Source of the DNA: Paragorgia papillata
Taxonomy: Eukaryota; Cnidaria; Anthozoa; Scleralcyonacea; Coralliidae
DNA length: 64,000 nucleotides
Assembly: GCA_035771165.1 (NCBI GenBank)
Contig: JAWNZC010000314.1
Coordinates: 558,001 to 622,000 of the forward strand
Direction of reading: 5' to 3'
The notes under the pieces are model-generated. The model saw only the letters and a list, made by a program, of their open reading frames with translations. It searched no databases and had not been told where the DNA came from. Each line of letters begins with the position of its first letter. The first letter of the stretch is position 1. This document shows positions 45,501-49,296 of this stretch, in pieces. The position numbers and the translations under genes were made by a program.

Positions 45501-47617
45501 TTTTAAACAACACATCTTACATACGCATAGCGTAATTGCCGTAGCACAGACTTGTTATTTTCAATGTTGTTGTTCTTCGGTTGTTATTGCTTTCGAGATT
45601 GTAAAACTAACGTTCAGTTTTCTTATCATCTGACTCATACATGGTTTAGTGCTTAGATTACTGGATTCATGAGAATATTGTTTCTTATTTTTAAAGTTTC
45701 TTTGTACTTCTTTCGCCGTGTTCCTTTGTAAACAAAAATAACTGACGAACCCCGTAATCCAGACCGGTTGTAATTACCGGAAAGTAATAGACCAACACGT
45801 GACCCTTTTCAGCCAATCAGAGCACGCAATTTCACCGGAAGTAACTTGTTACGCATAGGTGGCACAAGCCGTTAGCGCACTGCCTCTCATCACTGAATTT
45901 AAGCCCAGTCGAGTGGGGTTAGTAGTCGGATGGGTGACTTCGTTTGAGTAGCATTGTTGATTTTCTCTTGTGGCTCGAGGTTCTCTAGATTTCCTCCCTT
46001 TTTCCTCCCTCCGCAAAATCAACACCATAAACTGATCAGGAATAGGAGTGGCGTCCGCCACTCCGCCCCTACCTTGGGGTAGTAGCCATCGAAAGAGGAA
46101 CCTTCTGGCTGCCTCCGTCTGCGGTCGACCAACTCAACTTAACAACTACATGCACTCTACTTACCCATTGTGCATGAACGTTAGGTGCAGGTCTTGCTAC
46201 AGGTTCTCACGCCAGCATAGTAAGTTACAGTGGAGCCTCGCTATAGCGCGCATCGTTATAACGCGTGACTCGGTATAACGCGGTTGATCCTTGGACCCCC
46301 AAAATTTTACTTTTCCTGGTTTGTCATTTGACGACTTATATACTTTTGTTTACCAGCAGTACTAAAGTTCACCACAGACCGCTAAATTCCGTAAAATAGA
46401 GACAGAATTGATGTGTAATATGACGCTGAAACTGAAGTTTCTATTTGCTCATTGGAGACAATTTGATCTTGTCGGCTGACGATCGCTGATCATCCTGAAT
46501 AATCGCAATCATTACGAGATAAAACGACAACACGGCAGTACGATCATTGCGAGAAATGAAAACCATGCTCAAGAATCTTATTTCAATTCCATTTTGTTGA
46601 AGTCTGTCTTGAGCGGACTTCAAACTTCTTCAGTCGCGATTTGAATTGTTAGAATCGAACAACAAGTGCTTCTGGCAGTACTCAATCTCGCTCCCAGTAC
46701 TCAGCCCACAATATTGCGCCAGAACTGAGTGGGAAGAGTACTGGGAACGAGATATTTGGCCGTACCTTGCAATAACGCACTTCATTTATAACGCGGTCAC
46801 CACTAAGGACCCCGACTACCGCGTTATAGCGAGGCTCCACTGTACTTGGATTCAGATCAAGATACCACGAGCTGATCTTGATCCTTGATCTCATCACACT
46901 AAAATGTTTTGATGGAACTGAGGAATTTATTGTATCTTGTTTCTTTGTAAAAGGGGTGGGTAATTGGCGGGATGCTCAATTTGTTCCCTTACATTACTGC
47001 CGTTCTACACCTGTGTGCTGCTCTGGCCACGGTCTCGCACTAATGACCGATCGCGTGTACGACGCTTGTCATATGTCACTCCGATGATGTCACTCCGATG
47101 ATCCTGGCGCACGCGCAGTTCCCTTGTTGTTAAACCTTGGTTATTCAGGCCCGGATTTACCGATAGGCTTACCAGGCTATAGCCTGTAGGCCCACAATTA
47201 GGACGGCCCACGTTTTGGGACGAAAAAAAAATTACGAGTACCTCTGTTAAAAAAGGGATTTCAGACATTTATATTTTGCTCAAAATCAGAGACCCAAAAT
47301 TGGTAAATCCGGGCCTGTGGTTATTGCATAACCTCATTCAACTTGCGCCATATAATAATATCTGTTAATCTTTTAATACGTAGGAATCGCCATACTTCTC
47401 TACTCACAAAAACAGTGAAACTCCTTTAAAGTCTGAAACAGTGTTGGATAGCCATCATGATGGAGGAATGGCTGCTGGTGTTATCGCTGCTTTGTCCTTG
47501 TCTATTCTTTGTGCACTAACATTCATCATCGCTTTTGTTTTCCTTAAACATAAACTCAAAACTCCTGTGAGGAAGCTACGTTTTAGCAACAAGCCGTGGT
47601 TAAAGTACAGTATTTAA
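12481..47617 (+). CDS. Ig-domain PLB1-like (SGNH) type I membrane protein, 17 exons, probable pseudo-lipase
   Basis: Spliced exons: 12481-12547, 23942-24301, 26936-27045, 29302-29362, 31257-31315, 31486-31553, 33264-33307, 34231-34339, 35262-35313, 36475-36555, 37829-37894, 40629-40720, 41385-41454, 43258-43359, 44178-44261, 44360-44416, 47384-47617. They sum to 1716 nt (571 aa plus stop). All junctions have AG/GT and compatible phases. Order of parts: signal peptide (1-22), Ig-like domain (about 60-142, Cys68/Cys130), linker, phospholipase B1-type SGNH domain (about 200-490), TM helix (523-548), short basic tail. Matches to PLB1 include VHKLTPSDIDVVATLGDS, TEYRGISW, DWKLVTVMFG, ALDILQAKLPRTFVNL, ICPC, DDFTVVIQP and DCLHFSAKGNALAATSLWNNM. 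Triad Ser217, Asp455 and His458 are kept. The block II Gly is His289 and the block III Asn is Arg328 (GTRD), so normal lipase activity is doubtful. Vertebrate PLB1 has four tandem repeats; this has one. Confidence 0.85.
12548..15624. other. PLB1-like intron 1, first part
   Basis: No exon found. Contains an (AT)n microsatellite (about 13021-13072) and otherwise unique AT-rich sequence with only short, domain-free ORFs (12786-13013, 13337-13534, 13663-14125, 14964-15149). Between 13630 and 13800 there is a loose recurrence of CTGGAACAGGGT phrases, and between 14510 and 14640 of AAATGGCATTCT. Confidence 0.5.
13021..13072. repeat. (AT)n microsatellite
   Basis: Near-perfect alternating AT run of about 50 bp. 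Confidence 0.95.
15625..16440. repeat. Left arm of 3-kb inverted repeat
   Basis: 15625-16065 and 16318-16440 are repeated in inverted orientation at 17975-18535. About 250 bp (16066-16317) is present only in this arm. Identity looks above 90% by eye. On its minus strand the arm contains an 80-codon ORF (15734-15976, starting MAYCTAIDFF), whose counterpart in the right arm starts at 18183. Confidence 0.85.
16698..17177. mobile_element. hAT-type MITE, 8-bp target duplication
   Basis: The ends CAGTGGCATAGCCAGG and TGACTACGCTACTG are flanked by ATAACATC (16690-16697) and ATAACATT (17178-17185), an 8-bp duplication with one mismatch. The internal GGGGGGAGCATGCCCCCTGG and TTTCCTGCATTTTG phrases are shared with the elements at 4881, 7461 and 40789. 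It lies in the spacer of the inverted repeat. Confidence 0.75.
17307..17351. repeat. Poly-C / (CA)n tract
   Basis: Over 30 consecutive C followed by a short CA run. ORFs over it are artefacts. Confidence 0.95.
17975..18535. repeat. Right arm of 3-kb inverted repeat
   Basis: Inverted copy of 15625-16440, without that arm's ~250-bp extra piece. It ends 6-12 bp before the P-like transposon that follows at 18548. As both arms lie in intron 1 of the PLB1-like gene, the pre-mRNA could form a ~550-bp duplex with a loop of about 1.5 kb. Confidence 0.85.
19170..19447 (+). pseudogene. Transposon ORF fragment, possible second zinc-binding domain
   Basis: An open stretch of about 90 codons. It has CPKCNKQLRITFAK, then CVFARCKASVSGHG and KVENTAIHSKWLKAIYQFCE, ending at TAA 19445-19447. 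The paired cysteines and basic residues suggest a DNA-binding module of the P-like element. I could not place it in a named family. Confidence 0.35.
20515..20865 (-). pseudogene. Minus-strand exon-like pieces inside the P-like element
   Basis: Read on the minus strand there is an ATG near 20862 (MATEQGASAF), an acidic DDDEFDFGDD stretch, then MDAAEIEAQMETIVSA before a GTAAGTG donor. After an intron of about 100 bp ending in CAG comes MQEPPSVFCVLCASKHEIER, reaching a stop near 20519. It looks like the start of an oppositely oriented transposon gene. A stop/frameshift after the first 14 codons suggests decay or a further splice. Confidence 0.35.
20984..21909. other. PLB1-like intron 1, unique part
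   Basis: No exon found. 21470-21770 carries a GGGCCTGTTCACATGAGACC start and repeated CCCTATCCTATC/TAACCCTGG phrases, probably a degraded foldback element. A (TA)n run lies at 21858-21880. Confidence 0.4.
21918..23645 (+). mobile_element. Deleted hAT transposon with 8-bp target duplication CCTTAAAG
   Basis: The ends CAGGGGCGGCGTGGC and GCCACGCCGCCCCTG are flanked by CCTTAAAG at 21910-21917 and 23646-23653, a perfect 8-bp duplication diagnostic of hAT elements. Only 1.7 kb remains. It encodes just the beginning of a transposase-like protein (22360-22537). It inserted into an older dispersed repeat: joining the flanks gives the GCGAAGACTTTAAGG continuation of the GTTTAGGGTGAAACC motif. Confidence 0.85.
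22360..22537 (+). pseudogene. First exon of hAT transposase-like protein
   Basis: ATG 22360. It encodes 59 residues: a basic PKKKHKSGSQKRREQE segment, LLFESSKN, LTSFFK, then a GTAATT donor at 22538 in phase 1. This layout is typical of the N-termini of ZMYM/hAT-type transposases. The rest of the protein is gone, apart from degenerate codons around 23240-23410. Its donor phase equals that of PLB1-like exon 1, so exon capture is possible. Confidence 0.6.
23669..23720 (-). repeat. CTGATGA-hairpin-GAAAC module
   Basis: The minus strand reads CTGATGATCCCGTTTAGGG followed by TGAAACC. The CCC/GGG pairs form a short hairpin between a CUGAUGA box and GAAA, like a hammerhead ribozyme core. See findings. 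It sits next to a (TA)n run. Confidence 0.5.
23942..24301 (+). CDS. PLB1-like exon 2: Ig-like domain
   Basis: Acceptor TTTCAG at 23936-23941, donor GTAGGC at 24302, phases 1 in and 1 out, residues 23-142. Cys68 (LRLVC) and Cys130 (GLFGTYTC, a G-x-Y-x-C signature) would form the Ig disulfide. The following YGHIRKTVEVL matches an Ig G-strand. The usual Ig tryptophan position is not clear (Trp106 is far from Cys68), so the fold assignment is moderate. Confidence 0.75.
24363..25056. repeat. Two adjacent foldback elements
   Basis: 24363-24493 (ends TGTTTTCCATTACGTCC / GCGCACGTAATAAAAATGG) and 24503-25056 (ends CTGTTTTCCACGAGGCGG / CCGCCTAGTGGAAAACCGG) each have inverted termini. A third partial copy starts at 25130 (GCATTTTCCCACTATAGGCG). 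Non-coding, in intron 2. Confidence 0.65.
25290..26577 (+). repeat. Minisatellite, ~33-bp unit, about 40 copies
   Basis: Tandem units of the type CACGCAGTCTGAAGTTTGCATA + ATTATAAAATT, with length variants of 27-33 bp. Units at the left edge are more diverged (GGTTGAAGTTTCCA) and the right half is highly homogeneous. Several 33-bp (multiple of three) stretches stay open in more than one frame on both strands, giving false ORFs of 108-147 codons. It lies in intron 2 of the PLB1-like gene. Confidence 0.95.
26936..27045 (+). CDS. PLB1-like exon 3: linker
   Basis: Acceptor TTCAG at 26931-26935, donor GTATGT at 27046, in phase 1, out phase 0. It encodes ENNDVLKDFPAPRTLEEMF and so on (residues 143-179), a charged linker between the Ig-like and PLB domains with no recognised domain. 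Included because both phases fit its neighbours. Confidence 0.65.
27070..27605. repeat. Two foldback elements in intron 3
   Basis: 27074-27430 has TAGGGTTATTAGTGATTA at the left and its inverse TAATCACTAATAACCC at the right. 27465-27605 has inverted arms with TTAATTTCACGAGTGTTTTC and GAAAACACGAGTGAAATTA around GAGTCGCGGAGCGACGAG. Confidence 0.7.
28459..28672 (-). repeat. 5S rRNA-derived SINE (minus), copy 1
   Basis: The minus strand contains GGGTTAGTACTTGGATGGGTGAC preceded by TTAAGCCCGGT, the 5S rRNA internal promoter region (C-box side), within a longer element. The element ends in a GGTTTTCCTCCCTCCATAAAATC tail. Other copies are at 45857-46030 (+) and 58709-58866 (-). It is the head of a SINE3-type element, not a functional 5S gene. 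Confidence 0.75.
28813..29042. repeat. MITE with 30-bp inverted ends
   Basis: The left end GTTCAGATCACACTTCCACT and the following ACCGCTACCG are repeated inverted at 29004-29039. No ORF. Confidence 0.75.
29302..29362 (+). CDS. PLB1-like exon 4: start of PLB domain
   Basis: Acceptor GACAG, donor GTAAAA at 29363, phases 0 in and 1 out. It encodes FDCHEENSDAKPSS, equivalent to the F-x-C...PTS-VH segment that opens each PLB1 repeat. Its last G completes the Val of VHKL in exon 5, skipping a 76-nt exon-like segment at 30639. Confidence 0.8.
29684..29710 (-). repeat. TGACGAA-hairpin-GAAACGTT module
   Basis: The minus strand reads TGACGAAGGGCCTTCGCTC then GAAACGTT: a GGGC/GCUC stem with CUUC loop between GACGA and GAAA. 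Relative of the modules at 36303, 57168 and 61665. Confidence 0.55.
29727..29880. repeat. Long palindrome with tRNA-like core
   Basis: Arms of about 50 bp (TTGTCAGTTGTTTGCTGTAC... and inverse) enclose GGGACTCGAACCCGCAACC, a reversed Pol III B-box, and its own inverted GTTGTGTCCCGC. Same family as 2628-2806. Confidence 0.8.
30790..30912. repeat. Foldback element with TTATTAACCGAG ends, copy 1
   Basis: Inverted arms around CTCGTTTGCTCGGTCTGTACGGG and its complement. Related copies are at 39818-40410 and 45343-45840. Confidence 0.6.
31257..31315 (+). CDS. PLB1-like exon 5: block I (GDS nucleophile)
   Basis: Acceptor TTTTAG, donor GTAAAG at 31316. It encodes VHKLTPSDIDVVATLGDSIM. Ser217 is the SGNH block I nucleophile (GDSL in the family, GDSI here). 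Confidence 0.9.
31486..31553 (+). CDS. PLB1-like exon 6
   Basis: Acceptor TTTCAG, donor GTACTG at 31554, phase 2 out. It encodes VGLGARAESMSHFFTEYRG then ISW. The YRG(L/I)SW motif is characteristic of PLB1. Confidence 0.9.
32590..32985. repeat. Two foldback repeats in intron 6
   Basis: 32620-32745 has TTTTTGTGGAAACACCATG inverted at the right end, around a GAGTCAACAG loop (same family as 61620-61900). 32755-32980 has TATCTAGTTGATAAG / TTATCCACCAGATAAGCTATC arms. Confidence 0.65.
33264..33307 (+). CDS. PLB1-like exon 7
   Basis: Acceptor TTTAG, donor GTAAGT at 33308. It encodes SNGGDSSLQDVVTLP, matching the S-x-GGD...VTTLPNIL segment of PLB1. Confidence 0.9.
33562..33682. repeat. Near-perfect 120-bp hairpin
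   Basis: ATGTTCACTTGTGTGAAGTG at the left pairs with CACTTCACACAGGTGAACAT at the right, and pairing continues almost unbroken to the GCGCACTTGCCGCAAGTGTGC apex. It lies in intron 7. Confidence 0.85.
34231..34339 (+). CDS. PLB1-like exon 8: block II, Gly replaced
   Basis: Acceptor CTTAAG, donor GTACGT at 34340, phases fit. It encodes NILKRFNSRLRGYSTSTG and on to SGLNMAAVHSTSR. In PLB1 the last part reads N-x-A-x-x-GA, where the Gly is block II of the SGNH fold (oxyanion hole); here His289 stands there. Confidence 0.85.
34465..35182. repeat. Three back-to-back MITEs in intron 8
   Basis: 34465-34636 has ends CCTGGTTTCCATTCAG / CTGAATGGAAATCCG. 34650-34977 has ends GGCCTGCGCTAAACGTCGCA / TGCGACGTTTAGCGCAGGCC. 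34980-35182 has ends GCCCGTTTACACGTGTGATT / AATCGCAAGTGTAAACACGCC. Three different families sit end to end in one short intron. Confidence 0.8.
35262..35313 (+). CDS. PLB1-like exon 9
   Basis: Acceptor TTTAG, donor GTAAAG at 35314. It encodes RDLEEQVSDLIDKIKRDK, matching the D-L-x-x-Q-x-x-x-L-x-x-x-(M/I)K helix of PLB1. Confidence 0.9.
35370..36165. repeat. Palindromic repeat plus MITE in intron 9
   Basis: 35370-35745: long inverted arms (CTTGCTTCGTTCTTGAGATAT ... CTCAAGAACGAAGCAAGGAA) with TGACGTAC-like sites. 35757-36153: MITE with ends GGGGCTGTTTATATGGAGGC / CTCCATATAAACAGGCCC and repeated CGAGTTACCCGG phrases. Confidence 0.75.
36235..36345 (-). repeat. Dispersed retro-repeat with CTGATGAA-hairpin module
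   Basis: 36303-36332 on the minus strand reads CTGATGAAGGGCTCGGCTCG then AAGGATTT: GGGC/GCUC hairpin after CUGAUGAA. The flanking GTGTAGGCAGTG ... AAAGTGAAAAGGTGGTAAACTG recurs at 55995-56060 and in part at 29610. Confidence 0.55.
36475..36555 (+). CDS. PLB1-like exon 10: block III, Asn replaced
   Basis: Acceptor TTTTCAG, donor GTACTG at 36556. It encodes SFKDDWKLVTVMFGTRDLC then RLCDNK. PLB1 and SGNH enzymes have GxND at this point (GGNDLC in PLB1); here it is G-T-Arg328-D, so the oxyanion-hole Asn is missing. Confidence 0.9.
36600..37225 (-). repeat. tRNA-like SINE copies in intron 10
   Basis: 37140-37225 on the minus strand has GGTAGCACAATGGTTAGAGCG (A box-like) and GCATGTTCGAACCCTG (B box) but too large an anticodon loop. 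A partial copy lies at 36605-36700. tRNA-derived, not a working tRNA. Confidence 0.6.
37829..37894 (+). CDS. PLB1-like exon 11
   Basis: Acceptor AATAG, donor GTGAGT at 37895. It encodes VIVSPDEYIKSLIKALDIL then QAK, matching the helix before (V/L)PR-x-FVNL in PLB1. Confidence 0.9.
37946..38850. mobile_element. Non-autonomous DNA element, 0.9 kb, copy 1
   Basis: Inverted ends CATGGCCAGAAATCGAGGAC / GTCCTCGATTTCTGGCCATG. A second copy at 41845-42735 is about 95% identical by eye. The apparent ORF at 38325-38717 is not kept open in the second copy, so it is unlikely to be coding. Lies in intron 11. Confidence 0.8.
38851..39817. other. Intron 11 remainder
   Basis: No exon or named repeat seen, except a ~30-bp poly-C run at about 39563-39592 and short AT repeats. 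Confidence 0.5.
39818..40410. repeat. Foldback element with TTAACCGAG ends, copy 2
   Basis: 39818-39960 is a strong palindrome (AACCGAGAACGAGGTCTGTACGG ... CCGTACAGACCGAGTAAACGAGGTT). Sequence up to the ACCAATCAGA...ACCATATTATAA segment is shared with the copy at 45343-45840. Confidence 0.7.
40629..40720 (+). CDS. PLB1-like exon 12
   Basis: Acceptor TTTTAG, donor GTAAGT at 40721. It encodes LPRTFVNLILPLNVTALDF then FYRRGDCLLRN. The PR-x-FVNL motif is diagnostic of PLB1. Confidence 0.9.
40785..41292. mobile_element. Degraded DNA element related to the CAGGGGTGGATCC family
   Basis: GGGCGGATCCAGGATTTTGG at the left and CCCCTCCCCTGGATCTGC at the right, with the internal GTCCAGGGGCATGACCCCGG and ATTTCCTGCATT phrases shared with 7461-7739 and 16698-17177. 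Confidence 0.6.
41385..41454 (+). CDS. PLB1-like exon 13: ICPC segment
   Basis: Acceptor TTCACAG, donor GTAATG at 41455. It encodes SICPCITNDFKRQEISNFL then LGYK, matching the (L/I)CPC...E(L/I) segment of PLB1. A shorter donor choice (GTTACA, 41445) would break the frame into exon 14. Confidence 0.8.
41600..43140. repeat. Three ~200-bp diverged repeats around a second 0.9-kb element
   Basis: About 41630-41830, 42740-42920 and 42960-43135 share GTGCCCTGA...GCGGCTAG.TCGT...GTGGGCTCTGG...ATGTTTTTGACG phrases. The element copy 2 (41845-42735) sits between the first and second. Confidence 0.6.
41845..42735. mobile_element. Non-autonomous DNA element, 0.9 kb, copy 2
   Basis: Direct repeat of 37946-38850, with the same inverted ends (ATGGCTAGAAATCCAGGACA / TGTCCTCGATTTCTGGCCA). 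Small indels destroy the ORF seen in copy 1. Confidence 0.8.
43258..43359 (+). CDS. PLB1-like exon 14
   Basis: Acceptor TTTTTAG, donor GTATAT at 43360. It encodes LVYELIDSGVYDRTDDFTV then VIQPVFD, matching [22 protein letters not shown] of PLB1. Confidence 0.95.
43445..43960. repeat. Purine microsatellite (GGAA)n/(GGGA)n
   Basis: 43661-43955 is an almost pure GGAA run with a central GGGA block, preceded by an impure AAGG-rich zone from 43445. Long ORFs on both strands are artefacts. In intron 14. Confidence 0.97.
44178..44261 (+). CDS. PLB1-like exon 15: block V (catalytic Asp/His)
   Basis: Acceptor CATAG, donor GTAGGC at 44262. It encodes SLDCLHFSAKGNALAATSLW then NNM. Asp455 and His458 are the D-x-x-H of SGNH block V. 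Confidence 0.95.
44360..44416 (+). CDS. PLB1-like exon 16
   Basis: Acceptor TTCTAG, donor GTATAG at 44417. It encodes IEPVEKKQRSEKSIKCPSK, matching LEPVG-x-K...(I/L)xCP of PLB1. Confidence 0.9.
44946..45318. repeat. Foldback element with a TGACGTCA site
   Basis: The ends CTTAAAGTG.ATCTCTGATGAAAATATTGT are inverted at 45275-45318. The arms contain GGCGGCGTTCCAAAATAC-like segments. A perfect TGACGTCA is at about 45114-45121. In intron 16. Confidence 0.75.
45343..45840. repeat. Foldback element with TTAACCGAG ends, copy 3
   Basis: Palindrome AACCGAGAGTGCGGTCATTACGG ... CGTAATGACCAAGCACTCGAGGTT, then a right half ending with CAGCCAATCAGAGCACGC, as in 39818-40410. Confidence 0.65.
45857..46030 (+). 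repeat. 5S rRNA-derived SINE (plus), copy 2
   Basis: TTTAAGCCCAGTCGAGTGGGG followed by TTAGTAGTCGGATGGGTGAC matches the 5S internal promoter region. The tail ends in TTTCCTCCCTCCGCAAAATC. Confidence 0.75.
46228..46842. mobile_element. pogo/Tigger-like non-autonomous element, TA duplication
   Basis: The ends CAGTGGAGCCTCGCTATAGC and the inverse GCTATAGCGAGGCTCCACTG (allowing 1-2 changes) are flanked by TA on both sides. Second-order GTTATAACGCG repeats lie just inside, as in Tigger-type MITEs. No transposase. Confidence 0.8.
47146..47317. mobile_element. hAT-type MITE, 8-bp duplication TGGTTATT
   Basis: The ends CAGGCCCGGATTTACC / GGTAAATCCGGGCCTG are flanked by TGGTTATT at 47138-47145 and 47318-47325. 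It lies 66 bp upstream of the last PLB1-like exon. Confidence 0.9.
47384..47617 (+). CDS. PLB1-like exon 17: C-terminus and membrane anchor
   Basis: Acceptor CGTAG at 47379-47383. It encodes ESPYFSTHKNSE (matching the P-(F/Y)-L-x-T-x-KNS end of PLB1 domains), a short spacer, a ~26-residue hydrophobic helix (523-548), and a basic tail (KHKLKTPVRKLRFSN), with TAA at 47615-47617. Confidence 0.95.
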   Translation, partial: ESPYFSTHKNSETPLKSETVLDSHHDGGMAAGVIAALSLSILCALTFIIAFVFLKHKLKTPVRKLRFSNKPWLKYSI

Positions 47618-47944
47618 TGTACAGAAAGTTGTGAGCCATAGGCCTTATTCAAAAATGGCGGACACTTTAAAATTCTTGTATGTGCATATCAACTAGACCT
47701 TATGACCTCGTCTTAGAGTTAATTTTTTGGAATATCCAACATGAAAACGAGTTAGTGAAGGACTAATTTATATGTGTATAAAATAATTTTAATTCAGCGG
47801 CCATTTTGGATTAAAATCAAGTATGGACGGTTGTTACTGTTCAAAACACGCTTACCTAATTCCTCCGAATTGGGGCGCTAAATGTTTTCATGCGTATAAC
47901 ATGTATATAACATGATATAACGTAAAAATATGGATTAAGCGCGA

Positions 47945-48325
47945 TCAGGTAAAGGCATAATTGAATAAGGAAACAGCGTTCTCTGATCAAAAATATTTTA
48001 TTTCGAGCTTTCGGCCACCAGTCTGTGGCCTCCAACGGGAAGAAGATAAATGGAAAAGAACGTGTGACTACATATACATATATATACATAAGGACAAGAA
48101 TAGAAGATGACAACTAATTAATGTATTCAGTATCTAGATGTGGAAACATAAATTATTTGCGGCGTTGTTTGTTTGTTGGTAAGAATAGAATATTGTCCCG
48201 GTAGTGGTTTGTAGTCGCACGTTCTTTTCCATTTATCTTCTTCCCGTTGAAGGCCACAGACTGGTGGCCGAAAGCTCGAGATAAAATATTTTTGATCAGA
48301 GAACGCTGTTTCCTTATTCAATGAT
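47945..48325. repeat. Inverted repeat with GGCCAC hairpin-GAAAGCTCG modules
   Basis: 47962-48075 is repeated inverted at 48205-48320 around a ~130-bp spacer. Each arm holds TGAAGGCCACAGACTGGTGG then CCGAAAGCTCG, a perfect GGCCAC/GTGGCC hairpin followed by GAAA (plus strand at 48248-48277, minus strand at 48003-48034). Confidence 0.8.
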
Positions 48326-48619
48326 ATAACGTGTTGAACCGAAGTGGGCGCTCATCTAGACAGGAGCGCTAATTTAATATAATAGCATTTTGTATACTGT
48401 ATTATGCATTCACACAACTATTTTAAATAATTTTGGTACAGTAAGAGAACTAATGAATTTGTAGTTATGAACTTGATATTACTAAGCTAGGACTAAGATA
48501 AGTACGTTAACTTGGAATGTGGTATGCAAATTGTTGTGAAAATGTTTTTTTGAGCTATTTTCACACAAAGATATATCGGGAATCGAACCCACAATCTTAT
48601 GATGATCGGTGGTACAGTA

Positions 48620-48930
48620 GGTCCAATTTCCGAGATGAAAATAGCTTGAATTTCCAAGAAATAAACTTCGATTTTCTGAAAAAATAGCTCGAATTTCTGA
48701 GGAAATATAGTTCAAATTTACGAGAAAAAAACTTGAGTTTCAGAAAAAATCTAGTTCGAGTTTCCGAGAAAACAATACTTGAGTTTCTGCAAGATAATAC
48801 CTCGAATTTCTAATAAAATAAGATGAACTTCCAAGAAAAAAGTTAGAATTTCCAAACAAAATCTCAGAAAATATTTCATATTTCTGAGAAAAAAATAGCT
48901 CCAATTTCCGAAAATATAGCTCGAAGAACA
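48620..48930. repeat. Degenerate tandem repeat
   Basis: About 12 loose copies of a 20-26 bp unit of the form GAATTTCCGAGAAAAATAGC. Short minus-strand ORFs over it are artefacts. Confidence 0.75.
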
Positions 48931-49102
48931 TCTTCGCAACTCTACACAGCAAACTTAAGTAAAGTAACAGTTTACAAATATAAATAAAGTTTTAGAACAG
49001 TTAATCGTACACAACAAGATCCCAGAACGCTGGAAATTCTAGTCTAGCAAACTTAATGCTTGGAAAACACGTTACAATGAGCTTACAATCTGGTAAAGTG
49101 GA

Positions 49103-49296
49103 TCACTGATCTGTTTCTTTGCGTTGACTTGGATCCTCATACTCTGGCTCACGTTGACCCACGACTATATTCATAACAGCATCGAACGAATGGAGAAATG
49201 TTGAGGCAAATAGGTTGAGTTTATCCGTCATGAAGACCTGAAATTTCTTCACCACCGTCTTATTTCCCCAAATTGTCTTATTCTTTGTATATGCCA
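49103..49296 (-). CDS. GGCX: GGCX exon 6 (C-terminus)
   Basis: Acceptor TTTAG at 49301-49297. It encodes [11 protein letters not shown]... [19 protein letters not shown] ... IVVGQ and a polar tail to the stop at 49103. Spacing of aromatic and basic residues matches the conserved FF-x-F-x-x-RK-x-x-x-F-x-x-x-F...I-x-GR stretch near the end of GGCX. Confidence 0.85.

Larger units (their letters stand above)
47618..49102. other. Tail-to-tail intergenic region
   Basis: Lies between the PLB1-like stop and the GGCX stop. It contains a repeat at 47636-47800 (CTTATTCAAAAATGGC..., also at 54702-54790), the inverted repeat 47945-48325 and degenerate tandem repeats 48620-48930. No gene is seen. Confidence 0.6.
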
